DNA of 64,000 nucleotides from Candidatus Villigracilaceae bacterium (GCA_026645935.1 JAPKMP010000002.1:124001-188000), one strand, 5' to 3'. Positions 16,347-25,655 are shown, numbered from the stretch's first letter. Program-made: numbers and translations. Notes: generated from the letters alone by a model not told the origin.

Positions 16347-17372
16347 GTGTCCGAGATCACTAAACCCCTTTTGGAAGTAAAGAACCTCAAGACATATTTC
16401 TACACTGAGGACGGCATTGTCCGTGCTGTGGACGGCGTGGACTTCGAGGTCTACCCCGGCGAAGTGCTTGGCATCGTGGGTGAATCCGGGTGCGGCAAAA
16501 GCGTCACCTCTCTTTCCATCATGCGCCTGATCGGCGTCCCCGGCAAGATCGTGGAGGGCGAAATCGTTTTCGATGGAAAAGACCTGGTCAAAGCCACAGA
16601 AGAGGAGATGATGCAGGTGCGCGGAAATCGCATCTCCATGATCTTTCAACAGCCGCAATCCGCCCTCAACCCTGTCTTCCGTGCCGGGGATCAAATCTCG
16701 GAAGTCCTGAACATTCACCAGGATTTCGGCAGGGAAGCCGGCCGTGAACGCGCAGTGGAACTGCTCAAATTGGTCGGCATCCCAGAGCCGGAACGGCGCG
16801 CCGATGCCTTCCCTCATGAACTTTCCGGGGGTATGTCGCAACGCGTGATGATCGCCATGGCGCTTGCCTGCGTGCCCGACTTGCTGATCGCCGATGAACC
16901 AACCACTGCTCTGGATGTGACCATTCAGGCGCAGATCCTCGACCTGATGCGCGACATGAAGACCCAGCTTGGCTCCGCCATGATGCTGATCACCCACGAC
17001 CTCGGAGTGATCGCTGAGATGGCAAACCGTGTCGTGGTGATGTACGCAGGCGAGATCGTGGAACAATCCCCTGTGGCTTCTCTCTTCGATAAACCGCTTC
17101 ATCCCTACACCCAGGGCTTGATCGGCTCGATACCCGTTCTGGGAGAGATCCGAGACCGTCTGGATGTCATCCCGGGCTCCGTCCCCAACCTGATCAATCT
17201 GCCGCAGGGATGCCGCTTCGCGCCGCGCTGCCGCGCCCGGGTGGAAAACAATCTCACCGTCTGCACCGACCAGCATCCCGCGCTCATCGACGTGGCAGAA
17301 GGTCACAAGGTTCGCTGCTGGTTATATCAAGATACCGAAGGGCACACCGCCCCAATGAAATCTGGAAAATAA
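16347..17372 (+). CDS. Peptide ABC transporter ATPase, DppD/OppD type
   Basis: The 341-residue ATPase has Walker A GESGCGKS, signature LSGGMSQRV, Walker [13 protein letters not shown] and the switch histidine in LITHDLGV. The C-terminal oligopeptide/dipeptide domain carries the cysteine pattern [16 protein letters not shown] that can bind an iron-sulfur cluster in this family. It starts at GTG with GGAG 13 nt upstream. It powers import together with the next gene. Confidence 0.94.
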   Translation: MSEITKPLLEVKNLKTYFYTEDGIVRAVDGVDFEVYPGEVLGIVGESGCGKSVTSLSIMRLIGVPGKIVEGEIVFDGKDLVKATEEEMMQVRGNRISMIFQQPQSALNPVFRAGDQISEVLNIHQDFGREAGRERAVELLKLVGIPEPERRADAFPHELSGGMSQRVMIAMALACVPDLLIADEPTTALDVTIQAQILDLMRDMKTQLGSAMMLITHDLGVIAEMANRVVVMYAGEIVEQSPVASLFDKPLHPYTQGLIGSIPVLGEIRDRLDVIPGSVPNLINLPQGCRFAPRCRARVENNLTVCTDQHPALIDVAEGHKVRCWLYQDTEGHTAPMKSGK

Positions 17373-17387
17373 AGGAATAAAGCACTC

Positions 17388-18377
17388 ATGGATACGATGA
17401 ACAAACAAGCACAACCAGACTTGTTGGTGGTGGACAAACTTGTCAAGTATTTCCCTGTGCGCTCGGGTCTGCTTCAACGGGTGACAGCCTGGGTCCAGGC
17501 TGTGGATAAGGTCAGTTTTGCCGTCAAGAGGGGCGAGACGCTTGGCATGGTCGGTGAGTCGGGATGCGGAAAAACAACCGTTGGACGAACCCTTTTGCGC
17601 TTGATCGAACCGACTGCCGGGGATGTTTACTTCGAAGGCAAGAACGTCTTGAAGATGGGCCAGCGCGAATTGAAACCTCTGCGGCGCGACATGCAGATCA
17701 TCTTCCAGGACCCCTACGCCTCCCTGAACCCGCGCATGCCAATCGGTGAATCGGTGATGGAAGGCCTGCAGATTCACAACATCGGGCGGCCCAAGGAACG
17801 CTGGGAGATCGCCATCAACATGCTCAAGAAAGTGGGATTGGAGGAATATCATGCCAGGCGCTATCCGCATGAATTCTCCGGAGGGCAGCGACAGCGCATC
17901 GGCATAGCCCGCGCTCTGGCACTGAATCCCAAATTCATCGTCTGCGATGAGCCGGTCTCCGCGCTCGACGTTTCCATTCAGTCCCAGGTTTTGAACATTC
18001 TCAAAGACCTCCAATCCGAGTTCGGGCTGACCTACCTCTTCATCGCCCATAACCTTAGCGTGGTCGAACATATCTCAGACCGGGTGGCGGTAATGTACCT
18101 TGGCAAAATGGTCGAGTTGACCGACCGCGAATCCCTGTACCGCGAGCCGCTTCATCCATACACACAGGCGCTTCTCTCCGCGATTCCCATCCCTCACCCG
18201 AACGTGAAGCGCGATCGCACCATCCTCAAAGGCGATGTGCCGAGCCCGCTCAACCCGCCCAAGGGCTGCCGCTTCCATACCCGCTGCCCTATCGCGATCG
18301 ACAAATGCTCGCAGGAGGAACCGGAGTTCAAGGAAATCAAACCGGGTCACTGGGTTGCATGTTGGAAAGCCGAATGA
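17388..18377 (+). CDS. Peptide ABC transporter ATPase, DppF/OppF type
   Basis: The 329-residue ATPase has Walker [10 protein letters not shown], signature [15 protein letters not shown] and Walker [13 protein letters not shown]. The DppF-type tail [15 protein letters not shown] includes conserved cysteines. It is the last gene of the ABC operon, followed 12 bp later by a hairpin. The N-terminal [14 protein letters not shown] stretch is typical of DppF, which helps tell it from the DppD-like partner. Confidence 0.94.
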   Translation: MDTMNKQAQPDLLVVDKLVKYFPVRSGLLQRVTAWVQAVDKVSFAVKRGETLGMVGESGCGKTTVGRTLLRLIEPTAGDVYFEGKNVLKMGQRELKPLRRDMQIIFQDPYASLNPRMPIGESVMEGLQIHNIGRPKERWEIAINMLKKVGLEEYHARRYPHEFSGGQRQRIGIARALALNPKFIVCDEPVSALDVSIQSQVLNILKDLQSEFGLTYLFIAHNLSVVEHISDRVAVMYLGKMVELTDRESLYREPLHPYTQALLSAIPIPHPNVKRDRTILKGDVPSPLNPPKGCRFHTRCPIAIDKCSQEEPEFKEIKPGHWVACWKAE

Positions 18378-18389
18378 ACTGCCAGAAAC

Positions 18390-18416
18390 GAGACCGCGCA
18401 AGCGGTCTCGGTCTTA
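18390..18416 (+). terminator. Terminator of the peptide ABC operon
   Basis: GAGACCGC and its complement form an 8-bp stem with a GCAA tetraloop, followed by GGTCTTATAT. The T-tract is weak, so read-through into the second binding-protein gene is possible. Confidence 0.65.
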
Positions 18417-18472
18417 TATAACCCCAAGATCGCGACACAATCCCTTTATAAAGACAATGGGGCGATACTGGT

Positions 18473-18478
18473 TATAAT
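18473..18478 (+). promoter_or_regulatory. -10 element upstream of second binding-protein gene
   Basis: TATAAT lies after the operon terminator, giving the second binding protein its own promoter. An ATG follows 6 nt later (18485), but the preferred start is 18512. Confidence 0.6.
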
Positions 18479-18511
18479 TACAGAATGAATCGAATCCGCA
18501 GGCAGGAAACA

Positions 18512-20434
18512 ATGAAAAAAACACTCATCCCGTATTTTTTAATTCTCGCGCTTGTTGCGATCCCGGCCTGCTTGAGCACGCCTGGGCAAACGGGCACCCC
18601 CGACTCCGGCGTTGAATTGCAGACGACCCCGACGCAACGGGCTGATACACCAGGTGCGCTTACCGTTTGCATGGGGCAGGAGCCGAACAGTTTATACCCG
18701 TTCGGCGAGTTAAACTCCGCAGCGCGGAACGTTCTCGCCGCAATCTATGATGGACCGATGGACAATGTCGGCTACGAATACCAGCCTGTGATCCTCTCCC
18801 AATTGCCGTCGCTTGAAAACGAGGATGCACAAATCGTCAGTACAAACGTTCAGGCTGGAGATCGGGTGGTGGATGCGGAGGGAAATCTCGCCGAGTTGAC
18901 TACCGGTTTGCGAGTCCGCCCTGCGGGTTGTCGCAATGACGATTGTGCCATCGCTTATGACGGCGTTTCCCCGCTCGAGATGGATCAAATGATCGTTACC
19001 TTCCGGCTGCGACCCGATCTCAACTGGTCGGACGGTGCGCCGCTCACCGCCGATGATTCCATCTACTCCTTCGAACTTCAACGTGAAGCAAACATAAATT
19101 CCTTTTTGATCGAGCGCACGGAATCCTACGAAGCTGCCGACACGCAGACCCTGCAATGGTTCGGAACCCCCGGTTACATCGATTCAACGTACTTCATGAA
19201 CTTCTGGCAGCCAGCCCCAAAACATGTTTGGAGCGAATTCCCGGTCGACCAACTGTCCGAGGTGGATGTATCATCGCACACACCGATGGGATGGGGTCCT
19301 TACACCATACTTGAATGGATTCCCGGCGAGAGCATCATGCTGGAAAAGAATCCCAGTTATTTCCGGATTCAGGATGGATATCCAAGGACCGAACGGATTC
19401 AGATCCGCTTCATACCGGACCCTGACCTGGCTCTCTCCGAATTGATCGCCGGCCGCTGCGACCTGATCGACCCCACAGTAAATCTCGAAGATCATGTTGG
19501 ATTATTGGAGGAGATGCAAGCTGCGGACCAGGCTCAAATGTTCGTTGCAGCTGGCATGAGCATGGAATGGCTCGGGTTGGGCATCGTCCCCGCTTCGTAT
19601 GATAACGGCTACGATATCCAAAGAGACAGGCAGAACTTTTTTGCCGATACATACACACGCCAGGGGATCGCCTATTGCCTCGATCGGCAATCCATTGCGA
19701 CCAATGTCCTGCAGGGTCTGACGGAAGTTCCCACGACCTACCTGCCCTCGGATCATCCTGCAGTCGATGCGGATGCCAGCGCCATCCCCTACGACCCGCA
19801 GATCGGCATCTCCCTCTTGGAACAGGCTGGCTGGCTGGACTCCGATGACGATCCCTCCACGCCGCGGCGCACCATCAATGTAAAAAATGTTGCGTATAAT
19901 ACGCCGTTGATTCTAAATTACAAAACCACATCCACCGCCCAGCGCAGGCAGGTGGTTGCGATTCTCGAGCGATCGCTGGCGGAATGCGGCATCGGCATCG
20001 AAGTGGAATTTATCTCCCCAACCGACCTCTACGCGCCCGGACCGGACGGTCCATTATTTGGAAGGCAATTCGATCTGGCGCAGTTTGCACTGGGCGTGGA
20101 AGGAAGCGAACCGCCTTGCAATTGGTTCATCGGAGATGGCGTTCCATCCGATGCGAATTCATGGTCCGGCTCGAACATCACCGGTTTCCGCAACGACGAA
20201 TACGACTCGGCATGCCGCGCGGCACAAGCCTCCATGCGTGAAGATTCATCTTACCTGGCTTCATACCGCCAAACCCAGATCATCCTGGGGGAACAATTGC
20301 CGGCGATTCCGTTGTATTCCCGCCTGCGTATCGCTGCCGCCCGGCCTGACCTTTGCGGGTTCGACCTCGACCCAACAGCAAACCCGCTATGGAACGTTGA
20401 AGCATTCGAGACCGGCGCCACCTGTCAAAACTGA
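18512..20434 (+). CDS. Second peptide ABC substrate-binding lipoprotein
   Basis: This 640-residue SBP family 5 protein is a diverged paralogue of the one at 11149. It shares the family 5 layout (PDLNWSDGAPLTADDSIYSFE, YTILEWIPGESIMLEKNPSY, GIAYCLDRQSIA). The start at 18512 gives an ideal lipoprotein signal peptide (lipobox IPAC, Cys20) with AGGAAA upstream. The frame also opens at 18485, but that adds a charged stretch before the signal peptide. It probably feeds the same permease with a different ligand. Confidence 0.9.
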   Translation: MKKTLIPYFLILALVAIPACLSTPGQTGTPDSGVELQTTPTQRADTPGALTVCMGQEPNSLYPFGELNSAARNVLAAIYDGPMDNVGYEYQPVILSQLPSLENEDAQIVSTNVQAGDRVVDAEGNLAELTTGLRVRPAGCRNDDCAIAYDGVSPLEMDQMIVTFRLRPDLNWSDGAPLTADDSIYSFELQREANINSFLIERTESYEAADTQTLQWFGTPGYIDSTYFMNFWQPAPKHVWSEFPVDQLSEVDVSSHTPMGWGPYTILEWIPGESIMLEKNPSYFRIQDGYPRTERIQIRFIPDPDLALSELIAGRCDLIDPTVNLEDHVGLLEEMQAADQAQMFVAAGMSMEWLGLGIVPASYDNGYDIQRDRQNFFADTYTRQGIAYCLDRQSIATNVLQGLTEVPTTYLPSDHPAVDADASAIPYDPQIGISLLEQAGWLDSDDDPSTPRRTINVKNVAYNTPLILNYKTTSTAQRRQVVAILERSLAECGIGIEVEFISPTDLYAPGPDGPLFGRQFDLAQFALGVEGSEPPCNWFIGDGVPSDANSWSGSNITGFRNDEYDSACRAAQASMREDSSYLASYRQTQIILGEQLPAIPLYSRLRIAAARPDLCGFDLDPTANPLWNVEAFETGATCQN

Positions 20435-20456
20435 TGGGGGAAAACCCTGTGAATTT

Positions 20457-20465
20457 TGCTATAAT
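20457..20465 (+). promoter_or_regulatory. Extended -10 promoter of the response-regulator gene
   Basis: TGCTATAAT is a perfect extended -10 element. It gives a leader of about 64 nt before 20536. Confidence 0.65.
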
Positions 20466-20535
20466 TTGCGCATCTTTTTCAGGTTGACTTATTCTCCGAT
20501 CCATACCTGAAATAAACTTCATCCTGCAGGTCATC

Positions 20536-21615
20536 ATGATTCGCAATATTTTACTTGTGGACGATCAACGCGATATTCTTCGGCTTCTGCGTTCCACGCT
20601 CGAAACCCTGAAGAACGAGGATATCAAGATCTACGAAGCCCAATCGGGGGAGGAGGCTTTGATCGAATCTACGCGCCACAAGATCGACATGTTGGTTTCC
20701 GATTACAAACTCCCCGGCATGAGCGGCGTGGAATTGATGCACAAAGTTCGCGCCCGCCATACGGATGTGAAGGTCATCTTTATCACAGGCATGACCGACC
20801 GAAAAACGCGGGACGAGATGCTCAACACCGGCGCGTTCGCCATTTTCGACAAACCCATCCCGATCGCCGATTTTCTCGACTCCGTGGAACGCGGCCTGGG
20901 TTTTGTTCAAACCATTTTTCCGCCGGAAAACGCCCTGCCCGGCAAGGAGGAAGGTCCGCATCATGCCAGACTATCAGACCTGCTCGCAAATTTCAGGCAG
21001 GATTTCAAAGCCGACGCCCTTTTTCTTCTCAATGAACGCGGATTGATAAACGCCCGTACCGGCAGCCTGCACGATCCCAGCATGGAAGTTTCCCTTATTT
21101 CCACCTTAATGGCAATCCATAATACAAGTCTCAAAGTGGCTAGGCATAACCACCAGGAATCCATCGAGTCCTATCATGTCTTCAACGGCGGCGATCACGA
21201 CCTTCTGTTTATCCCGGTCACACCCATTTACGCTCTTCTTGTTGCGGGCAGGGGACTTGCCGACGATGAACAGCTCCTGGATACGATGCGCGGTTTGATG
21301 TCTCTGCGCGCGCAGGTGATCAAGGCGCTCGATCTCATGGGCGTTACAGGGGAATTGAAATTAAGAACTGCGCCTGCAGCGGCGCCGCCCGTTTCGGTGA
21401 CGCCAAAAAAGACCACCGACCAGCTTGCCAAAGCGGCTCCTGCGCCTGAGATGGAGGCATTGTTGAAGAAGGCTCCGGATGAAAAGGAGAAAGCAAAGTC
21501 TGCCGACGAATTTTGGGATGAAGCGGCACATGACCTTGGAAAAAAATCCACCAACCCCGAGGTGATCTCGCTTGAAGAGGCGAAGAAATTGGGCCTCATT
21601 CCAGGTGAGAAATAG
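20536..21615 (+). CDS. Response regulator with Roadblock/LC7-like output domain
   Basis: Residues 1-120 form a receiver domain with the acidic pair D9-D10, phosphoacceptor D56 (VSDYKLPGMSG) and lysine 106 (FDKPIP). Residues ~140-270 look like a Roadblock/LC7 (MglB-like) domain: ADALFLLNERGLI, a loss-of-strand pattern, then HDLLFIPVTPIYALLVAG. That second assignment rests on pattern alone. The tail is a charged alanine/lysine-rich linker. There is no DNA-binding domain, so output is probably by protein interaction, perhaps with a small GTPase. No histidine kinase is nearby. The binding site is weak (AGGT). Confidence 0.8.
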   Translation: MIRNILLVDDQRDILRLLRSTLETLKNEDIKIYEAQSGEEALIESTRHKIDMLVSDYKLPGMSGVELMHKVRARHTDVKVIFITGMTDRKTRDEMLNTGAFAIFDKPIPIADFLDSVERGLGFVQTIFPPENALPGKEEGPHHARLSDLLANFRQDFKADALFLLNERGLINARTGSLHDPSMEVSLISTLMAIHNTSLKVARHNHQESIESYHVFNGGDHDLLFIPVTPIYALLVAGRGLADDEQLLDTMRGLMSLRAQVIKALDLMGVTGELKLRTAPAAAPPVSVTPKKTTDQLAKAAPAPEMEALLKKAPDEKEKAKSADEFWDEAAHDLGKKSTNPEVISLEEAKKLGLIPGEK

Positions 21616-21620
21616 AATTG

Positions 21621-21629
21621 TGATACAAT
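21621..21629 (+). promoter_or_regulatory. Extended -10 promoter of tRNA-Gln
   Basis: TGATACAAT is an extended -10 element ending 11 nt before the tRNA. It begins just after the stop codon of the response-regulator gene. Confidence 0.65.
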
Positions 21630-21640
21630 TTCGCCCGCAC

Positions 21641-21714
21641 TGGGGCATGGTGCAATGGCAGCACACCAGCCTTTGGAGCTGTGGATCTTGGTTCGAATCC
21701 AGGTGCCCCAGCCA
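21641..21714 (+). tRNA. tRNA-Gln(TTG) with encoded CCA
   Basis: A full cloverleaf can be drawn: acceptor TGGGGCA pairs with TGCCCCA, D-stem GTGC/GCAC, anticodon loop CTTTGGA with anticodon TTG, a 4-nt variable loop, and T-arm with loop TTCGAAT. The discriminator G is followed by an encoded CCA. The U1-A72 pair is typical of bacterial tRNA-Gln. One mismatch is seen at the base of the anticodon stem. Confidence 0.93.
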
Positions 21715-21719
21715 GGAGA

Positions 21720-21793
21720 GTCCGCACAGGCGGACGATTTTATCGAACGGGATTTGTCGCGGAGGATCGCTCGACCGCACAAATCCTGTTTTT
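21720..21793 (+). terminator. Terminator region of tRNA-Gln (two hairpins)
   Basis: A first hairpin (GTCCGC/GCGGAC, 21720-21735) is followed by GATTTTATC. A second, stronger one pairs GGATTTGT and GCGG with their complements (21750-21786) and ends in TGTTTTT. The second is the better intrinsic terminator. Confidence 0.75.
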
Positions 21794-21808
21794 ATCTGAG
21801 GTGAATGC

Positions 21809-23173
21809 ATGAAGATTACCGCCATCCTTCTCGCAGCCGGTCAGGGCACGCGCATGAAATCGTCTCTGCCGAAGGTATTGCATCCGATTGCGGGCAAGCC
21901 CATGATCTGGCATGCCCTGCAGGCGATCTCACACTCGACCACTGAGAAACCGGTTGTGGTCGTCGGCCACGGCGCGGAGGAAGTGAAAACCTATCTCGGC
22001 GATTCCGCCCAAACGGTCCTGCAGGAGCCGCAATTGGGGACAGGTCATGCCGTTATGCAGGCAGAATCGCTCCTGAAGGGGAAATCAGATCTTGTCGTTG
22101 TGTGCTATGCGGATATGCCCCTGCTTCGCGGTGAAACGCTTCAAAAATTAGTGGATACCCAGAGGATGAATTCCGGCTCGATGTCCATTCTGACCGTGAT
22201 CGCAGATGACCCGCGCGGATTTGGGCGCATCATCCGCAAAGGCGATGGCACGGTGGCGGCAATCGTGGAGGAATATGTCGCAACGCCCGACCAGTTACAG
22301 ATCAAGGAATTGAACGTTGGCGGGTATTGCTTTGACTCGAACTGGTTGTGGGACGCCCTGCATCGTATTCCAAAGAATCCCAAAAAAAGCGAATATTACC
22401 TGACCGATACGGTGGAGCTTGCGGCAAAAGAAGGTTTGCCGGTCCACGCCACTGTGATGGACGATCTCGAAGAGACCATCGGTGTGAATACGCGTGTGCA
22501 TCTCTCTGAAGTGGAAACCGCCATGCGCCGGCGCATCAATCAGTCCCATATGTTGAACGGAGTTACGATGATCGATCCGTCCTCTGTTTATATCGAAGCG
22601 GACATCAGGATAGGCAGGGATACCGTGATCATGCCAAATACATTTTTGCATGGAAAGACGGAATTAGGCGAGCGAAATGTTGTCGGACCGAATACCATCA
22701 TCCGCGATTCAAAGATCGGTAATGGCTGTAAGATCCTTTCATCCGTACTGGAAGGCGCCTTGCTTGAAAACGACGTGGATATGGGTCCCTTTGCACGGTT
22801 GAGGAAAGGCGCGCATTTGGGGAATCACGTCCATATGGGAAATTTCGGTGAAGTGAAGGACTCGCACCTTGAAGATGGCGTTAAGATGGGGCATTTCTCC
22901 TACATCGGCAACGCCAGGATCGGGGCGAACACGAACATCGGCGCTGGCACGATCACCTGCAATTATGACGGCGAGAAAAAGCACAACACGGAGATCGGCG
23001 AAGATGTCTTCATCGGTTCGGATACCATGCTGGTTGCGCCGCTCAAACTCGGTGACGGCGCACGCACTGGCGCAGGCGCGGTGGTAACGAAGGATGTGCC
23101 GGACGATACACTGGTGGTGGGCATGCCCGCGCGCGCGATCCGTAAACTGGAACGAAAACCCAAGACGAAATAG
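21809..23173 (+). CDS. glmU: Bifunctional UDP-N-acetylglucosamine pyrophosphorylase / glucosamine-1-phosphate acetyltransferase
   Basis: The 454-residue protein has the expected GlmU length. Its N-terminal uridylyltransferase domain starts ILLAAGQGTRMKSSLPKVLHPIAGKP. The C-terminal half is a left-handed beta-helix acetyltransferase with the acetyl-CoA/active-site region ARLRKGAHLGNHVHMGNFGEVKDS and NIGAGTITCNYDG. It makes UDP-GlcNAc for peptidoglycan. GAGGTGA precedes the ATG. It probably forms an operon with cdd (11-bp gap) and recO. Confidence 0.95.
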   Translation: MKITAILLAAGQGTRMKSSLPKVLHPIAGKPMIWHALQAISHSTTEKPVVVVGHGAEEVKTYLGDSAQTVLQEPQLGTGHAVMQAESLLKGKSDLVVVCYADMPLLRGETLQKLVDTQRMNSGSMSILTVIADDPRGFGRIIRKGDGTVAAIVEEYVATPDQLQIKELNVGGYCFDSNWLWDALHRIPKNPKKSEYYLTDTVELAAKEGLPVHATVMDDLEETIGVNTRVHLSEVETAMRRRINQSHMLNGVTMIDPSSVYIEADIRIGRDTVIMPNTFLHGKTELGERNVVGPNTIIRDSKIGNGCKILSSVLEGALLENDVDMGPFARLRKGAHLGNHVHMGNFGEVKDSHLEDGVKMGHFSYIGNARIGANTNIGAGTITCNYDGEKKHNTEIGEDVFIGSDTMLVAPLKLGDGARTGAGAVVTKDVPDDTLVVGMPARAIRKLERKPKTK

Positions 23174-23184
23174 ACAGGCAAACC

Positions 23185-23598
23185 ATGACCATCACAAAAA
23201 CTGAGAAACAATCCCTGATCGATCTGGCAAACGAGGCGCGCCGTCGCGCGTATGTTCCATATTCCAATTATCCTGTCGGTGCGGCATTACGGACAAAGAC
23301 CGGGAGAATTTTCACGGGTGTGAACGTGGAGAATGCCGCCTACCCCCAAACGATGTGCGCCGAACGCGTCGCCATCTTCAAGGCGGTCTCCGAAGGTGAG
23401 ACGGATTTCGAGATCATTGCTGTCGTGACCAATAACGGCGGCTCTCCCTGCGGCGGATGCAGGCAGGTCATGGCGGAATTCGGTTTGGATGTGGTCGTGT
23501 TGTTCGGCAACGGGGAAGGGAAAATGGTCCATGAAACTACGGTAAGAGAATTGCTCCCCGAAGCTTTCACACCGGAACATTTGGTTCCAGATAATTAG
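23185..23598 (+). CDS. cdd: Cytidine deaminase
   Basis: The 137-residue protein is a homotetrameric-type cytidine deaminase. The zinc and catalytic motifs are MCAERVAI (C-A-E) and PCGGCRQVMAEF (P-C-x-x-C); the N-terminal PYSNYPVGAAL and NVENAAYP complete the signature. It converts (deoxy)cytidine to (deoxy)uridine in pyrimidine salvage. The next gene on the strand, recO, follows after 70 bp of heptad-like repeat sequence. Confidence 0.95.
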   Translation: MTITKTEKQSLIDLANEARRRAYVPYSNYPVGAALRTKTGRIFTGVNVENAAYPQTMCAERVAIFKAVSEGETDFEIIAVVTNNGGSPCGGCRQVMAEFGLDVVVLFGNGEGKMVHETTVRELLPEAFTPEHLVPDN

Positions 23599-23603
23599 AT
23601 GTT

Positions 23604-23624
23604 GGAAAGTGGAGAATGGAGAAC
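23604..23624 (+). repeat. Degenerate heptanucleotide repeat (cdd-recO spacer)
   Basis: Three consecutive 7-mers (GGAAAGT, GGAGAAT, GGAGAAC) lie between cdd and recO, flanked by GTTGG and CCAAC. The spacing matches the heptad repeats seen elsewhere in the window. Confidence 0.45.
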
Positions 23625-23668
23625 CAACACTTATTCACTATTCTCGATTCTTCACTCGCTGCTCTCCC

Positions 23669-24427
23669 ATGACCGACTTCCGTTCGTTTCGCGCTTCTGC
23701 CATTGTTCTCCGCCATTCAGATTGGGGCGAGGCGGACCGCCTGCTGACCCTGTACACCAGGGAGCACGGCATGGTGCGCGCGCTGGCAAAGGGCGCGCGG
23801 AAAGTCACTTCCCGCAAAGCCGGGCATCTGGAGCCCTTCACTCACGTCACGATTCAACTTGCAAAAGGACGCGACTTATTAATCGTCACACAAGTGGAGA
23901 CGATTAATGCCTTCCTGCCATTGCGCGATGACCTGGTAAAAACCGGATACGCTGCCTATGCTGTGGAATTGCTCCTGCGGTTTTCATATGAAGGTGAGAG
24001 CCCGAATCCTTCGATCTTTCGATTGCTCCTTGAAACCCTCAGCCGACTTGAACGGGAGGAAGACACCTGGCTTGCGGCTCGTTATTATGAAATGCGCCTG
24101 CTCGATGCAGTTGGATTTCGCCCCCATCTCTTCGAGTGCGCGAACTGCGGGCGGGAGATATTGCCCGAGGACCAGTTCTTTTCCTTTACGGCGGGTGGAG
24201 TGATTTGTCCGCGTTGCGGCGAAGGGCTTCCAAACCTGACGGGGATATCGCTGGAAACTCTAAAGTATTTGCGTCACTTCCAACGTTCCAGTTATAAGGA
24301 TGCCTCGCGCGCCAAGCCCGGTTCAGACGTCCGACGAGAGGCGGAAATTTTAATGCAGGGATACTTTACCTATCTGCTCGAGCGCGAATTGAACGTCCCC
24401 GGCTTTCTAAAAAAAATCAGGCAATAG
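23669..24427 (+). CDS. recO: DNA repair protein RecO
   Basis: The 252-residue protein starts FRASAIVLRHSDWGEADRLL, the OB-fold N-terminus of RecO. A zinc-binding CANC...CPRC pair follows at about residues 150-180. RecO loads RecA onto SSB-coated DNA with RecR. The start at 23669 is chosen because homology begins there; the frame upstream is repeat DNA. Its stop lies 1 nt from the stop of the convergent flavoprotein gene, with no terminator. Confidence 0.92.
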   Translation: MTDFRSFRASAIVLRHSDWGEADRLLTLYTREHGMVRALAKGARKVTSRKAGHLEPFTHVTIQLAKGRDLLIVTQVETINAFLPLRDDLVKTGYAAYAVELLLRFSYEGESPNPSIFRLLLETLSRLEREEDTWLAARYYEMRLLDAVGFRPHLFECANCGREILPEDQFFSFTAGGVICPRCGEGLPNLTGISLETLKYLRHFQRSSYKDASRAKPGSDVRREAEILMQGYFTYLLERELNVPGFLKKIRQ

Positions 24428-24428
24428 C

Positions 24429-25598
24429 TCACCGCATTGCTTTGATGTCCTTTTTACTCCAGTTCAATACGAAAGCCCAAGATACAAGCAATACGAAGGG
24501 TTTAAGAATCCGCCAGAGCAGGATTTGAAACCAGTGCCATTTGAAGGAGTAGATAATTTGGGCGATTAGCCAGCGGGTAAATAGAGCCTGACCGAGTCCG
24601 CTTCGTGCCAGCCGACGCTTGTACCCGCGAAAGGAAAATTCATTACGCTGATACGACTCCGCGATCTCGCGTGCGGCGATGATTCCATATCCAAGCGCCA
24701 TGCTGATCCCTTCGCCGAAGATCGCGTCGGCTCCGACGGCGTCGCCGACAAGCAGGACTCTTGGGACGGATATCCTGTTTTGCGGGCTGTACCAGCGGAT
24801 GGGATGACCCTGAATTTCATATTCATTCAAATCAAAACCCCAGCGGTTCATTTCCCTGGCAAGCAGCTGAATTAATGCCGGTCGCTTCTGGTCGGAAAGA
24901 AGGTTTGTGTCGTACACACCCCAGCACCGCATCGCCTCGCCTTTTACCTGTGTGGGGAAATCCCAGACATAACCTGCTATATTTTCAGGAACAGGAAAGA
25001 AATCGAAGAATGCCGTTTGCCCCCTCCCAGCCTCTCCTCTCATTCCGCCGGGGGCTGAAGGGGTCAAAACCTCCAATACTCGCGCTGTGTAGACCGGGTC
25101 ATTCGGCAGGATGCTTCTTCTTGTGATCCCATTCGAGCCGTCTGCGCCAATGAGACAGGTCGCGCGAAAATTTCCTTGGTCCGCTTCGGCAGTTACGCCG
25201 TCTTCGTCTTGTGAGATTCTTTTGACGGTGACCCCTTGCCTGATCTCTATTCCTCTGCCCTCTGCCTTTCTTGCCAGCCAGTGATCGAACTCATCCCTGC
25301 GGACGATGCGCAAGGCATGGCGTTTCGACATCCGTACGCGTAAACCCCTGCCTTCATAATCGAAGCGGATCTCCTCCGATGTGATATTTGGGATTTCATT
25401 CACATCCAGGTCGAGGGCTTCGAGAATCCTCTCCGCGTCGATGACCAGCCCGCCAGCGCACAGCTTCGGACGTGGATAAAGTTCCCTTTCGAGAATCAGG
25501 ATACGGGGAGTGAGATGCGGGGCGAGTTTCGCAAGATGAAGCGCGGTGGAGAGTCCGCTCGGGCCGCCGCCGATGATCAGGATGTCGTGATTTGGCAT
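24429..25598 (-). CDS. Geranylgeranyl-reductase-family FAD-dependent oxidoreductase
   Basis: The 389-residue protein begins with a Rossmann FAD motif, ILIIGGGPSGLSTALHLAK, followed by CAGGLVI, the family pattern for lipid-reducing flavoproteins, and the second FAD motif VLLVGDAVGADAIFGEGI. A hydrophobic C-terminus suggests membrane association. Likely roles are saturation of isoprenoid chains or another lipid reduction. A proline/glycine stretch near residue 180 (SAPGGMRGEAGRGQ) is encoded by degenerate palindromic, G/C-strand-biased DNA and may be an inserted repeat. CAAAAT with an upstream TGG lies 6 nt before the ATG, so the mRNA may be leaderless. Confidence 0.85.
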   Translation of the reverse strand: MPNHDILIIGGGPSGLSTALHLAKLAPHLTPRILILERELYPRPKLCAGGLVIDAERILEALDLDVNEIPNITSEEIRFDYEGRGLRVRMSKRHALRIVRRDEFDHWLARKAEGRGIEIRQGVTVKRISQDEDGVTAEADQGNFRATCLIGADGSNGITRRSILPNDPVYTARVLEVLTPSAPGGMRGEAGRGQTAFFDFFPVPENIAGYVWDFPTQVKGEAMRCWGVYDTNLLSDQKRPALIQLLAREMNRWGFDLNEYEIQGHPIRWYSPQNRISVPRVLLVGDAVGADAIFGEGISMALGYGIIAAREIAESYQRNEFSFRGYKRRLARSGLGQALFTRWLIAQIIYSFKWHWFQILLWRILKPFVLLVSWAFVLNWSKKDIKAMR

Positions 25599-25624
25599 AT
25601 CCCCATTTTGCCAGAATTCATAAA

Positions 25625-25655
25625 GGCCTGGCAGGATTTTTAATCCTGCCAGGCC
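25625..25655 (-). terminator. 14-bp hairpin downstream of the MFS gene
   Basis: GGCCTGGCAGGATT and its exact complement enclose a TTT/AAA loop. It lies between two minus-strand genes, 10 bp beyond the MFS stop codon. There is no long T-run outside the stem. Confidence 0.7.

Noticed and set aside
16341-18071. Long antisense frames over both peptide ABC ATPase genes
   Set aside because: The plus-strand genes have complete Walker motifs and signatures, so these are shadows.
18485-18511. Leaderless start at 18485 for the second binding protein
   Set aside because: TATAAT is 6 nt upstream, but the start at 18512 has a proper ribosome binding site and gives a standard lipoprotein signal peptide.
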